Positions 47,326 to 58,909 of a DNA stretch of 64,000 nt are shown piece by piece. Position numbers and translations under genes: made by a program. Origin of the DNA: Aegilops tauschii subsp. strangulata (Eukaryota > Streptophyta > Magnoliopsida > Poales > Poaceae); NCBI RefSeq assembly GCF_002575655.3, contig NC_053040.3, forward strand, positions 457,236,780-457,300,779, given 5' to 3'. Within the stretch, counting starts at the first letter, position 1. Each line of letters starts with the position of its first letter. The notes under the pieces are model-generated. The model did not search any database. It was not told where the DNA came from and saw nothing but the letters and a program-made list of their open reading frames with translations.

Positions 47326-49157
47326 TTGAGTTTGCCTCATACGCTTCATCTTTTTAATATCTTTCGTGAGAATGATGGAAAGGAAAATTGTGCTCAAGTG
47401 CTAGAAGAAGAAGTCTATAAAATGTTTGGCACTAAATCTTTGAATGATGAGCATGATTGCAATGTTGTTAGTATGAACTCTTTGAATATCCATAGTACTA
47501 ACGATGATTGCACTAGTCATGATGAGAATGTCTCTTATATGCATGTCAATTTTTGTGTAGTGCATAGAGCTTGCAAGTACACACCAATTAGGGAAAATAG
47601 ATTTTGCAAGAGGCATAAGTATTTGGAAACTAAATGGTTGCAAGAGAGGCTAGATGTTTGTGCTGAAAATTTAAAATTTCTTCACCATACTTATGAACTT
47701 TGCAATGAACATGGTCATTTAAATATCAAATGCAAATTGTTTCATGATCGAACCGTGTCCAAAAATTGTGATTACTTGATTTCCCTTGCACATCATAATG
47801 AACTTATTTTGCTTTTGGGTTATGAAGAAATGAAACGTACAACTAAGCATATTCCAGAATATAACCTTGAGAAATTCCTCGATATTGATCTAGAAGAATT
47901 TATATGTATTGTGCGGTGAATTGCATTAAAAATCCTTATATTGCCAATTACATAAAGAAAAGAAAACAAATAGAAGATGAAGAGGACACTAACGAAAGGG
48001 AAGAGACTTAACAATATTCTCCTATTATTTCTTATGATGAATCAGGTAACGAGGAGGAGCCTTCTATTCAACCAATCTCATTAATAAGGAGCTCCAAAAA
48101 GAGGATTGAACCCACACATGATGTGAAGAAGAAAAAGAAAAGACGGAGAAGCAAAGGTAGAAAGGTATCTCTCCCAAATGATGTTGCTACTATTACCCAT
48201 TGCGATGATGATAATTTCTATACTATTGGTGCTATCCATACTATTAATGATGAGAGTGATTATGCTTATGATATGAAAAGGCCCAAGCTTGGGGATGCTA
48301 TGTTTGATGAGAATGACATGTTTGAGAATATATTTGCTGCAATTAATGTTTGTCCCAAGCTTGGGGATGCTATGTTTAATGAAGATGATATTTTTAGCCT
48401 CCCAAGTTTTGATGAGCAAATTTTTTATGATGATAGCATGCCTCCTACTTATGATGACTATATTGATGAAAGTGGGTTTGGAAGAGTGTCTACTTTAGGA
48501 AGTAATGGTCCCACTATTTTGGAGGGTGTTTAATCTTATTGTGATAATTATAAAAGTGGATTTGGAGAGGTCATGACTTTATTTAGTGATGAATCCACTA
48601 TTTCGGAAGAGGTTTCAATTGATTATGATGAGAACAAAGTTGCTACTTATGATGATTATTGTGATGACACTTATGCTATAAAAAGTAGTGATGATTATAT
48701 TTATAAAACTTGTCATGATTATGATTACCCTTTTTCTGAACATTACTCTTATAATTTGGAAACAATTTATAGTATTCGAGTCTTTTATGATACTCTCACT
48801 ATTCTGAAAGAGAAGAATTTTGCTTATGTGGAGAGTAGTAAAATTTCTATGCAACTAGATCATGAAAAGAATGCTTTAGGTGCTGGTTATATTGTTGAAT
48901 TCATTCACGATGCTACTGAAAATTATTATGAGGGAGGAACATATGCTTGTAGGAATTGCAATACTATCAAATTTCCTCTCTATGTGCTTAAAGTTTTGAA
49001 GTTATGCTTGTTTTGACTTCCTATGCTAGTTGATTATTGTTCCCATAAGTTGTTTGCTCACAAAATCCCTATGCATAGGAAGTGGGTTAGACTTAAATGT
49101 GCTAGTCATATTCTTCATGATTCTCTCTTTGTGTTTCAATTCTTATCTTTTATGTGA
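47326..49157 (+). pseudogene. Long decayed ORF of the Athila-type element, unknown protein
   Basis: An open region with the first ATG at 47422 (MFGTKSLNDEHDCNVVSMNS). The first part has Cys/His-containing sequence (VVHRACKYTPIREN, HHTYELCNEHGHLNIKC). A basic stretch (VKKKKKRRRSKGRK, near 48125) may be a nuclear-localisation type signal. Then comes a very acidic Asp/Tyr-rich part with two KLGDAMF repeats and YDDYIDESGFGRVSTLGS. The end is globular (KISMQLDHEKNALGAGYIVEF). I see a frameshift near 47910 and in-frame stops near 48009, 48531 and 49014. The host element carries the same ORF at 57357-58225 with an internal deletion. I recognise no domain; a Gag-like role is possible. Confidence 0.65.
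48285..48370 (+). repeat. Polypurine motif duplicated inside the ORF
   Basis: AAGCTTGGGGATGC occurs at 48285-48298 and 48357-48370, exactly 72 bp (24 codons) apart, and encodes KLGDA each time. It is identical to the element's own polypurine tract at 54223. Confidence 0.88.
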
Positions 49158-50925
49158 GCATCATTGAAATCATCATGCCTAGCTAAAAAGGCATTAAAGA
49201 AAAGCACTTGTTGGGAGGCAACCCAATTTTATTTTTGTTCCTTGCTTTTTGTTCCTGTTTAGTAATAAATAAATCATCTAGCCTCTGGATAGATGTGGTT
49301 TTATGTTTTAATTAGTGTTTGTGCCAAGTAAGACCTATAGGGTCTTCTTGTATGATAATTATTTGATCTTGCTGAAAAACACAGAAACTTTCTGCTCACG
49401 AAAATAATTGTTAAAAATCACCAGAACGTGATAAAATACTGATTCCAATTTCAGTAGATCAATAAACAAATTATCTAAGTCTTCCTATTTTGGTAGAAAT
49501 TTTGAGTTATAGAAAGTTTGCGTTTGATACAGATTACTACAGACTGTTCTGTTTTTGACAGATTCTGTTTTTCTTGTGTTGTTTGCCTATTTTGATGAAT
49601 CCATGGCTAGTATCGGAGGTTATGAACCATAGAGAAGTTGGAATACAGTAGGTTTAACACCAATATAAATAAAGAATTAGTTCAGTACAGTACCTTAAAG
49701 TGGTGGTTAGTTTTATTTCGCTAACGGAGCTCATGAGATTTTCTGTTGAGTTTTGTGTTGTGAAGTTTCCAAGTTTTGGGTAAAGATTCGATGGACTATG
49801 GAATAAGGAGTGGCAAGAGCATAAGATTTGAGATGCCCAAGGCACCCCAAGGTAATATTCAAGGATAACCAAGAGCCTAAGCTTGGGGATGCCCCGTAAG
49901 GCATCCCCTCTTTCGTCTTCGTTCATCGGTAACTTTACTTGGAGCTATATTTTTATTCACCACATGATATGTGTTTTGCTTGGAGCGTCATGTTATTTTA
50001 TTTTGTTTTGCTTGCTGTTTCAATAAATTATCAATATCTGAAATTCTTAAAATGGGAGAGAGTCTTCACTTAGCTACATAATTATTTAACTACTCATTAA
50101 TCTTCACTTATATCTTTTTGGAGTAGTTTGTCATTTACTCGTGTGGTTCACTTATATCCTATGAGTAAATGGTTGAATGAATTGAATATCATAAATATGA
50201 AATTATATATGTTTCATATGCTTATCCCATGGGGAGTAATGACTTTACATATAAGAAGTAGAGGTGGTAAATTTATTGAAGGTTAGCAAACATTGTATTG
50301 GTCACTTGAACAATTCATGAAAGAATATTGAAGGAAGAGAGATTTCACATATAAATATGCTATCTTGGACATCTTTTGTAATTGTGAGCACTCATTAAAA
50401 TATGACATGCTAAAAGGTGGATGTTGGACAAGGAAGACAACGTAATGGGTTATGTTTTCTTATATCTGAAATAAAGTATATTGTCATGGATCATCCAACA
50501 TGTTGAGCTTGCCTTTCCCCCTCATGCTAGCCAAATTCTTTGCACCAAGTAGAGATACTACCTGTGCTTAAACATCCCTTAAACCAGTATTGCCATGAGA
50601 GTCCACCATACCTACCTATGGATTGAGTAAGATCCTTCAAGTAAGTTGTCATCGGTGCATGCAATAAAAATTGCTCTCTAAATATGTATGATCTTTTAGT
50701 GTGGAGAAAATAAGCTTTATACAATCCTGTGATATGGAAGCAATAAAAGCGATGGACTACATAATAAAGGTCCCTAGCACAAGTGGCAATATAAAGTGAT
50801 GTTCCCTCGCATTAAGATTTTGTGCATCCAACTATAAAAGCGCATGGCAACCTCTGCTTCCCTCTGCGAAGGGCCTATCTTTTATTCTTATCTTTTACCT
50901 TATGCAAGAGTCATGGTGATCTTCA
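49158..50925 (+). other. Noncoding 3' region of the nested element, first part
   Basis: AT-rich. It shares blocks with the 28697-35709 element (CTTGTTGGGAGGCAACCC near 49207; GGAGCTTA/TCAT-GAGATTTTCTGTTGAG near 49728). It contains one polypurine-like motif with a perfect hairpin at 49879-49908. No gene is seen. It is interrupted at 50931 by the solo LTR. Confidence 0.7.
49879..49908 (+). repeat. Polypurine-like motif with perfect hairpin
   Basis: AAGCTTGGGGATGC at 49879-49892. The 9-bp stem is GGGGATGCC (49885-49893) and GGCATCCCC (49900-49908), with loop CCGTAA. Confidence 0.88.
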
Positions 50926-50930
50926 CCTTT

Positions 50931-53681
50931 TGTAGCGACCAGACCTCAAATGGCCTGTGCTGCTGTGCACCAGTGTCATCCCTGGATCAGTAATGCTGAC
51001 ACGCACAGTACAAATGGAGGATTTATAACAGAGTAGCAATCACACACTTATTACATCGAATATCTCCGAAGAGATTAAGTATGATAAACATGGCTTAAGG
51101 CCATCTAATAACGATAACAGCGGAAGACTTGGAAGATAAGTGAGTCCATCAACTCCAGCGGCATCACTGAGTATAAGACCACGACCTAAGGCACCTTACT
51201 CGTCGTCTGAAAAGTCTGCAACATGAAACGTTGCAGCCCGAAAACGGGTCAGCACATGGAATATGCTGGCAATGTAACACATAAAGAACAATGAACAATG
51301 ATAATGCTATACTATATGCAAATATGGCTGGTGGAAAGCTCTATGGTTACATCTTTGCGAAAAGCCAATTTTATCCTACTACAAAGGAATAAATTTTATT
51401 TAACTATCATGGTGGTTGAAACATTGAGAAGGTACCTCCAACTCAATCCCAATTAAGTATCATCATTAACCCAACAAAATTAATTAATAGTATCACGGTG
51501 ATGAGATTCAAATGATAATCCAGGTACTAGATACTCAAGTTGTCCATAACCGGGGACACGGCTAATCATGATCAGTTTGTACACTCTGCAGAGGTTTGTG
51601 CACTTTTCCCACAAGACTCGATCGCCTCCGCTTGATTCTCGCACTGCATGATGTTTGAGAAACGGATGACCGAGACACAGTCTTTCAGAAACAATCACTC
51701 TTTACTCCGGGTGGACCGGTACACCTACTTTCCCCTACATCTGCTAGTCCACCTCTTCAAGAGATCCTATAACCTACTCAGCTATGCTAGAGCCCATAAT
51801 AGCTTGCGGCTGCACACGGAAGTTTCTAGCATGAATAATCTTATGATCCCTTTGAGCCTGGGTGGCGGACCTTATACATACAGACAACACTGGGTTCTCC
51901 AGGTGTCTCAATCCACCCAGATGTGAGTTTTAGTTGCCACCTTAAGTTGAACCATTATTAAACACTCACATCTGTCATGAATATCCCTCAAACCCAATCC
52001 ACGTCTACGAGCATAGCATGGCAATAATAAACGCAACGTAGAAGTAACTTCCAAGGGTTTGATAGATGAAACAGGTAATAGGTACTACCTCAACTACTTC
52101 CCAATACCCACAGTTTAATTAGATCCTAATCATGCAATGTGTTTGAGGAAATAGATCTAATGCAATAAAAACTGGGTATGAACGGGGTATGATCAAAGTG
52201 TTACTTGCCTTGCTGATGATCCGCAAAAGCTAACGAGTCGAAGTAACAAGCGGCACACTCCGGGTACTCTATCGCAAACAAACAAGCATACAATCAGTAC
52301 TCATCTAATGCACAGGTAAAACTCGAATGAAAGATCCAACCAGAAAGTTCAACTTAAGAACTCCGGTTTGCAAAAAGAATCAACTCGAAAGAAGCAACGA
52401 AAGTCAAACGGCGGAAGAAAGAAACTTCGTTTGCTAATCTGGATCTAGGTCAAATTTTACTGTAGCAAAAACTTGTTTGAGTAGATTAAACGGAAAGAGA
52501 ATTTCGAGACGAAACTCTAGGCGCTTGAATCACCTGATTCCGATAAACGAGCGAAAAGTTAAACAGATTCGAAAATTCGATCAGAAATCGAATCTGAGAA
52601 AATAACGAGAAAATCCGACGAAAAATGAAAAACGGACGAACGGTTAAATAACGGACGTTCGTTAACAGAGAAAAACTGATGAACGCGTTCGTTAAAACGA
52701 ACGGTTCAGTGAACGCTCGTGAAATAAGAAAACCGAAAAAAAACCGATCTAGGGTTTTTTCTTAAACAAAAGGTTTTTTTTCTTCAGAAAACCGGTCAAC
52801 ACGAGATGGCCGGCGGCAGTACCTCGACGGGGCTTCTCCGGCGAGGGGCTCCGGCGGGGCTCGGGCTCGGCGCGAGGGCGGCGGGGTGCGGGCTCGGGGG
52901 GGGGGGGGGCGGCTCCGGCGGCAAGGGGGCTCCGGCTCGGGGCTCCCGGCGGCGAGGCGGCGAGGCAAAGCGAGCGGCGGCGGGGCTAGATGCGGCGCGG
53001 CGGCGGCGGCTTCTCCGGCGATGGTGGCGGCGAAAACGAAGGGGGGGTATATATAGAGAGGGGGGGCGAGGGCGGCTTGGGGGAGGGGCAACCGAGCCGG
53101 CGGCGGCGTCGTGGCGTGGCCGGACTCCGGCGGCCGTGCGGGAAGAGGAGAGCGCGGGCGGGCTCGGTTGGGCTCGGCCCAGCCGGCGCGGCGCGGTATT
53201 ATTATTTTTAAATAAGTTCCGCGAAGAAAATTGCATAGAAAAATAAATAAAAATCAGAAAATATGAAATAAATTTTCCCCGTCTAGTTAGAAAATCTAGA
53301 ATAGGGTGAACATTTTTAAATTCAAAAATAAATATTTTTAAAACATGCATATTTTTAAATGCAATAAAAATTGCAAATAAATCCAAATAAATTCCAAATA
53401 ATGATTTGAACATTTTTCCTCTAGTATTTCAATTGTTTTGAAGAAGTCATATTTTCTCCTCTCGTTCATTTAAAATGAAATATTTTTCTGGAGAGAAAAA
53501 TAATAAAAATCCCAATCCTCGTTTGAAAAATCAAATAAGAAAATTCGAGAAAATCCCCAACTCTCTCCGAGGGTCCTTGAGTTGCTTAGGATTTATCGAG
53601 GATTTGTCAAAATGCAATAAAACATGATATGCAATGATGATCTATGTATAACATTCCAAATTGAAAATTTGGGATGTTACA
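50931..53681 (-). mobile_element. Solo LTR of the chromovirus family
   Basis: 2,751 bp, matching LTRs 12925-15648 and 21090-23681 along its length, flanked by a perfect 5-bp duplication CCTTT (50926-50930 and 53682-53686). No internal sequence is present, which is the usual product of recombination between the two LTRs of one element. It retains a TATATATA block near 53049-53056 and a GC-rich region at 52800-53190. Frames in that GC-rich part are not genes. Confidence 0.93.
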
Positions 53682-53686
53682 CCTTT

Positions 53687-54222
53687 CCTTTTTACATTTT
53701 ATCCTTTGGCAAGCACATTGTGTTGGAAACATTCTGATATATATATCCAATTGGATGTAAGGCATCATGAGCTATTATTGTTGACATTACCCTTGAGGTA
53801 AAAGGTTGGGAGGCGAATCTATAAGCCCCTATCTTTCTCTGTGTCTGATTAAAACTTTGAACCCATAAATATCGCGTGAGTGTTAGCAATTGTGAAAGAC
53901 TAAATGATAGTTGAGTATGTGGAGTTTGATAAATCAAAGCTCTGACATAGACTCTTCCTGAAAATAAGATGAATTGCAATTGTTTGATGACTGAGAACAT
54001 AGGTTGTTAGTTTTCAAGAAAGTTTATGGTCTATGCTTTAACATGTGAATAGCTTGTTACTTGATCATGAGAAGCTTTATGAGATGAGCTACTGTTATGA
54101 TATATAATGATGCTAGAAAAGGTTATTGAAATTATCATTGATCAAACTTGTGCACCTGCTAGCATTCACACTTCATAAATTGTTTCTTTTATCATTTACC
54201 TACTCGAGGACGAGCAGGAATT
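53687..54222 (+). other. Noncoding 3' region of the nested element, second part
   Basis: AT-rich continuation after the solo LTR, ending TCGAGGACGAGCAGGAATT before the polypurine tract. No gene is seen. Confidence 0.7.
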
Positions 54223-54236
54223 AAGCTTGGGGATGC
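54223..54236 (+). other. Polypurine tract of the nested element
   Basis: AAGCTTGGGGATGC immediately before the 3' LTR. Confidence 0.92.
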
Positions 54237-55891
54237 TGATACGTCTTCAACGTATCTATAATTTATGAAGTATTCATGCTGTTATATTATCTGTTTTGGA
54301 TGTTTATGTGCTTTATTATGCACTTTTATATTATTTTTGGGACTAACCTATTAACCGGAGGCCCATCCCAAATTGCTGTTTCTTGCCTATTTCAGTGTTT
54401 CGAAGAAAAGGAATATCAAACGGAGTCCAAACGGAATGAAACCTTCGGGAGAGTTATTTTTGGAACGGAAGCAATCCAGGAGACTTGGAGTATACGTCAG
54501 GGAAGCAACGAGGAAGCCACGAGGCAGGGAGGCGCGCCCTATCCTCTGGGCGCGCCCCCACCCTCGTGGGCCCCTCGTGGCTCCCCTGACCGACTTCTTT
54601 CGCCTATATATATATATCCATATACCCTAAAAACATCGGGGAACAGAAAAGATCGGGAGTTCCGCCGCCGCAAGCCTCTGTAGCCACCAAAAACCAATCA
54701 GGAACCTGTTCCGGCACCCTGCCGGAGGGGGGGATCCCTCACCGGTGGCCATCTTCATCATCCGGGCGCTCTCCATGACGAGGAGGGAGTAGTTCACCCT
54801 CGGGGCTGAGGGTATGTACCAGTAGCTATGTGTTTGATCTCTTTCTCTCTCTCTCTCTCTCTCGTGTTCTTGAGGTGGTACGATCTTGATGTATCGCGAG
54901 CTTTGCTATTATAGTTGGATCTTATGATGTTTCTCCCCCTCTACTCTCTTGTAATGGATTGAGTTTTCCCTTTGAAGTTATCTTATCGGATTGAGTCTTT
55001 AAGGATTTGAGAACACTTGATGTATGTCTTGCATGTGCTTATCTGCGGTGACAATGGGATATCACGTGATCTACTTGATGTATGTTTTGGTGATCAACTT
55101 GCGGGTTCCGTGACCTCATGAACTTATGCATAGGGGTTGGCACACGTTTTCGTCTTGACTCTCCGGTAGAAACTTTGGGGCACTCATTGAAGTACTTTGC
55201 GTTGGATTGAATAGATGAATCTGAGATTGTGTGATGCATATCGTATAATCATACCCACGGATACTTGAGGTGACATTGGAGTATCTAGGTGACATTAGGG
55301 TTTTGGTTGATATGTGTCTTAAGGTGTTATTCTAGTACGAACTCTTGAATAGATCGATCCGAAAGAATAACTTTGAGGTTGTTTCGTACCCTACAATAAT
55401 CTCTTCGTTTGTTCTCTGCTATTAGTGACTTTGGAGTGACTCTTTGTTGCATGTTGAGGGATATTTATATGATCCAATTATGTTATTATTGTTGAGAGAA
55501 CTTGCACTAGTGAAAGTCTGAACCCTAGGCCTTGTTTCCTAGCATTGCAATACCGTTTACGCTCACTTTTATCATTAGTTACCTTGCTGTTTTTATAATT
55601 TCAAATTACAAAAACCTATATCTACCATCCATATTGCACTTGTATTACCATCTCTTCGCCGAACTAGTGCACCTATACAATTTACCATTGTATTGGGTGT
55701 GTTGGGGACACAAGAGACTCTTTGTTATTTGGTTGTAGGGTTGCTTGAGAGAGACCATCTTCATCCTACGCCTCCCACGGATTGATAAACCTTTGGTCAT
55801 CCACTTGAGGGAAATTTGCTACTGTCCTACAAACCTCTGCACTTGGAGGCCCAACAACGTCTACAAGAAGAAGGTTGCGTAGTAGACATCA
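54237..55891 (+). repeat. Athila-type 3' LTR of the nested element
   Basis: 1,655 bp, followed by GGATG. It differs from the 5' LTR mainly in an expanded TA run near 54605-54617 and a CT run near 54842-54862. Confidence 0.93.
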
Positions 55892-57356
55892 GGATGCCAA
55901 CCGGGGCATCCCCAAGCTTAGATGCTTGAGACTTCTTGAAATATTAATTAGGGATGCCTTGGGCATCCCCAAGCTTGAGCTTTTGTGTTTCCTTAATTCC
56001 TTTTATATCACGGTTCCCTAAATCTTAAAAACTTCATCCACACAAAACTCAACAACAACTCGTGAGATAAGTTAGTATAAATCAAATGCAAAACCTTATC
56101 ATTCTATACTGTAGAAAATCACTAAAATTATAATTTGACATTGCATACTAAATGCCTCTGCATATTTAAGAGTCCTATCCTCAAATAGAATCATTAAACA
56201 AGCAAACATATGCAAACAATGCAAACATAACAGCAATCTGTCTAAACAGAACAATCTGTAAAGAATGCAAGAGGAATCATACTTTCCTAACTCCAAAAAT
56301 TCTGAAAAATTACCACACTGTAGAATTTTTTTGTTACTCATTGTGTAAAAATTTCAAGTTTTTATCATGTTCTGACTATTCACCAATATTCAAAACATAA
56401 CAGCAAACTTTCTGTTTTCAAACAGCAACACATAGACATGCAAAATAAGCATGGTAAAGGCTATACTTGACCTTTTTATTGAACTAAAAGATATAAAACA
56501 TGTCTCTGAATAACAACAAGCAAATATAAACAAAAGAAAATGATGCTCCAAGAAAAACACATATCATGTGGTGAATAAAAATATAGCCTCAAGTAAGGTT
56601 ACCGATGAACAAAGACGAAAGAGGGGATGCCATCCGGGGCATCCCCAAGCTTAGTTGCTTGGCTGTCCTTGAATATTACCTTGGGGTGCCTTGGGCATCC
56701 CCAAGCTTAGGCTATTGCCACTCCTTGTTCCTTAGTCCATCGAAACTTCACCCAAAACTTGAAAACTTCACAACACAAAACTCAACAGAAAATCTTATGA
56801 GATCCATTAGTATAACAAAGCAAATCACCACTTAGGTACTATTGTGAACTCATTCTAAATTCATATTGGTGTTATATCTACTGTATTCCAACTTCTCCAT
56901 GGTTTATACCCTCCGATACTACTCATAGATTCATCAAAATAAGCAAACAACAAATAGAAAACAGAATCTGTTTAAAACAGAACAGTCTGTAGTAATCTGG
57001 AAACTTTCCATACTTCTGTAACTCCAAAAGTTCTTAAAAATTAGGACAATCTAGGCAATTTGTATATCAATCTTGTGTAAAAAATTCATATCAAAATCAC
57101 GTGCCAGTGAATTTTAAAAATTCCTGGACTGGGAGCAAAAGTTTTTGTTTTTGCACAGAATCAAGTTAACTATCACCATAGGCCATCCCAAAGGTCTTAC
57201 TTGGCACTTTATTGAAACAAAAGCTATAAAACATGATTAATACAGCAGCATAATCATGTGAACACACAAAAACAGTAGGTATAAATGTTGGGTTGTCTCC
57301 CAACAAGTGCTTTTCTTTAATGCCTTTTTAGCTAGGCAAGATGATTTCAATGATGC
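55892..57356 (-). other. Noncoding region of the host element with polypurine motifs and hairpins
   Basis: No gene is seen. The minus strand carries AAGCTTGGGGATGC at 55906-55919, 55963-55976, 56639-56652 and 56695-56708. Hairpins of GGGATGCC and GGCATCCC lie at 55951-55969 and 56623-56646. The region near 57290-57350 matches the start of the 3' region of the related elements (CCAACAAGTGCTTTTCTTTA). Confidence 0.8.
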
Positions 57357-58225
57357 TCACATAAAAGATAAGAATTGAAACATGATGGGAGCATCATTAA
57401 GCATATGACTAGCACATTTAAGTCTAAACCACTTCCTATGCATAGGGATTTTGTGAGCAAACAACTTATGGGAACAAGAATCAACTAGCATAGGAAGGGA
57501 AAACAAGCATGACTTCAAACCTTTCAACACATAGAGAGGAAACTTGATATTATTGCAATTTGTAAAGGCATATGTTTCTCTCTCATAGTAATTTTCAGTA
57601 GCATCATGAATGAATTCAACAATATAGCTATCACATAAAGCATTCTTTTCATGAGCCACAAGCATAGAAATTTTATTACTTTCCACATAAGCAAATTTCT
57701 TCTCATGAATAGTAGTGGGAGCAAACTCAACAAATAACTATCATGTGAGGCATAATCCAATTGAAAATTAAAATCAAGATGACAAGTTTCATGGTTATCA
57801 TTATTCTTTATAGCATACATGTCATCACAATAATCATCATAGATAGCAACTTTGTTCTCATAATCAATTGGAACCTCTTCCAAAATAGTGGACTCATCAC
57901 TAAATAAAGTCACGACCTCTCCAAATCCACTTTCATAATTATTGCAGTAAGATTCAACACCCTCCAAAATAGTGGGATCAATACTTCCTAAAGTTGACAC
58001 TCTTCCAAACCCACTTTCATCAATATAATCATCATAAATAGGAGGCATGCTTTCGTCATAATAAATATTCTCATCAAAACTTGGGGGACTAAAAATATCA
58101 TATTCATCAAACATAGCATCCCCAAGCTTGTAGCTTTGCATATCATTAGCATCATGGATATTCAAAGAATTCAAACTAACAACATTGCAATCATGCTCAT
58201 CATACAAAGGTTTTATGCCAAACAT
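57357..58225 (-). pseudogene. Athila-type ORF of the host element, internally deleted
   Basis: Starts MFGIKPLYDEHDCNVVSLNS at 58225, just inside the CACTA insertion. After residue 30 it joins SYKLGDAMFDEYDIFSPPSF, skipping roughly 250 residues that the sibling at 47326-49157 has; the frame is kept across the deletion. It then follows the sibling (YDDYIDESGFGRVSTLGS, VESYCNNYESGFGEVVTLFS). A frameshift near 57730 leads to KISMLVAHEKNALCDSYIVE and the end MFQFLSFM. Unknown function. The polypurine motif is again inside the frame (58116-58129). Confidence 0.7.
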
Positions 58226-58295
58226 TTTATAGACTTCACTACAAAAAAGTCACTTTCGTGATGATACGTGTTTGTCATAGTAGGTCACGTTTTCT

Positions 58296-58317
58296 GTCAT
58301 GCATGTACATGCATGAC
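58296..58317. repeat. Perfect 22-bp palindrome near the CACTA end
   Basis: Two arms of GTCATGCATGT and its exact reverse complement, with no spacer, 59 bp from the element terminus. Confidence 0.9.
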
Positions 58318-58909
58318 AAATTTATGACAGAATCAAGATAGTCATACCTGTGCTGTCGTAGAAGTGTTCCATGACATTACCAAAATTATCGTCACGGAAG
58401 TGTCCACTTCCATGACGATAAATCACACGTCACAGAAGTGGCATCCACTGTAACGGAACGCCGTTAAGCTATCGGGTCCGGTTTTGGATCCGATAACCCG
58501 TTAGCAGCCCGGACCAATGGGGATTTTCCATGTGTAAAATCATCATTGGCCGGAGGAAACACGTGTTGCCTCACCGTTGGGACAGATGTCATCCACTCAT
58601 TGGACAGGAGGCGCCTATGATAGGTCGACACGTGGCACGGCCCAATAGTGGCCCATTCCGGTGAAAAAGGCCGGCCCAGTAAAAAATAGCAGGTCGGCCC
58701 ATATAAGGCCTACTTGTGTCAGGTCCATTTAAGCTCACGGCCCATACAAGATGTGCCAATTCGGCCCGTCAACGGCCCGTTAAAGATTTGACACCATTGC
58801 ATCGTCAGTTCGAGCCCGTTAACAGCCCGCTATATATTTGGGCTCAATATCGGCCCGATGAGATTTCGGCCTGTTAACAGCCCATTCAGTGGATGGTCCA
58901 ATTTTCACG

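Larger units (their letters stand above)
45569..55891 (+). mobile_element. Non-autonomous Athila-type element nested in a sibling
   Basis: Plus strand, LTRs at 45569-47196 and 54237-55891, with perfect duplication GGATG at 45564-45568 and 55892-55896. It contains an Asp-tRNA primer-binding site, one long decayed ORF of unknown function, a noncoding 3' region with a hairpin, and a polypurine tract. A solo chromovirus LTR (50931-53681) lies inside; without it the element is about 7.57 kb. No protease, RT, RNase H or integrase is present. Confidence 0.93.
42066..58236 (-). mobile_element. Non-autonomous Athila-type element, minus strand, host of two insertions
   Basis: The 3' LTR is at 42066-43745, with a polypurine tract at 43747-43760. 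The internal region covers 43761-45563 and 55892-58236 and includes a partial ORF read on the minus strand. It is interrupted by a same-family element in the opposite orientation (45569-55891). At 58236 it is interrupted again by a CACTA element, so its 5' part lies beyond the window. No pol domain is visible in the part present. One LTR terminal base is changed, so it starts TGGTACG instead of TGATACG. Confidence 0.85.

Noticed and set aside
52762..53413. Frames of 109-205 residues in the solo LTR
   Set aside because: Located in the GC-rich LTR core and not preserved as a frame in the other two LTRs.
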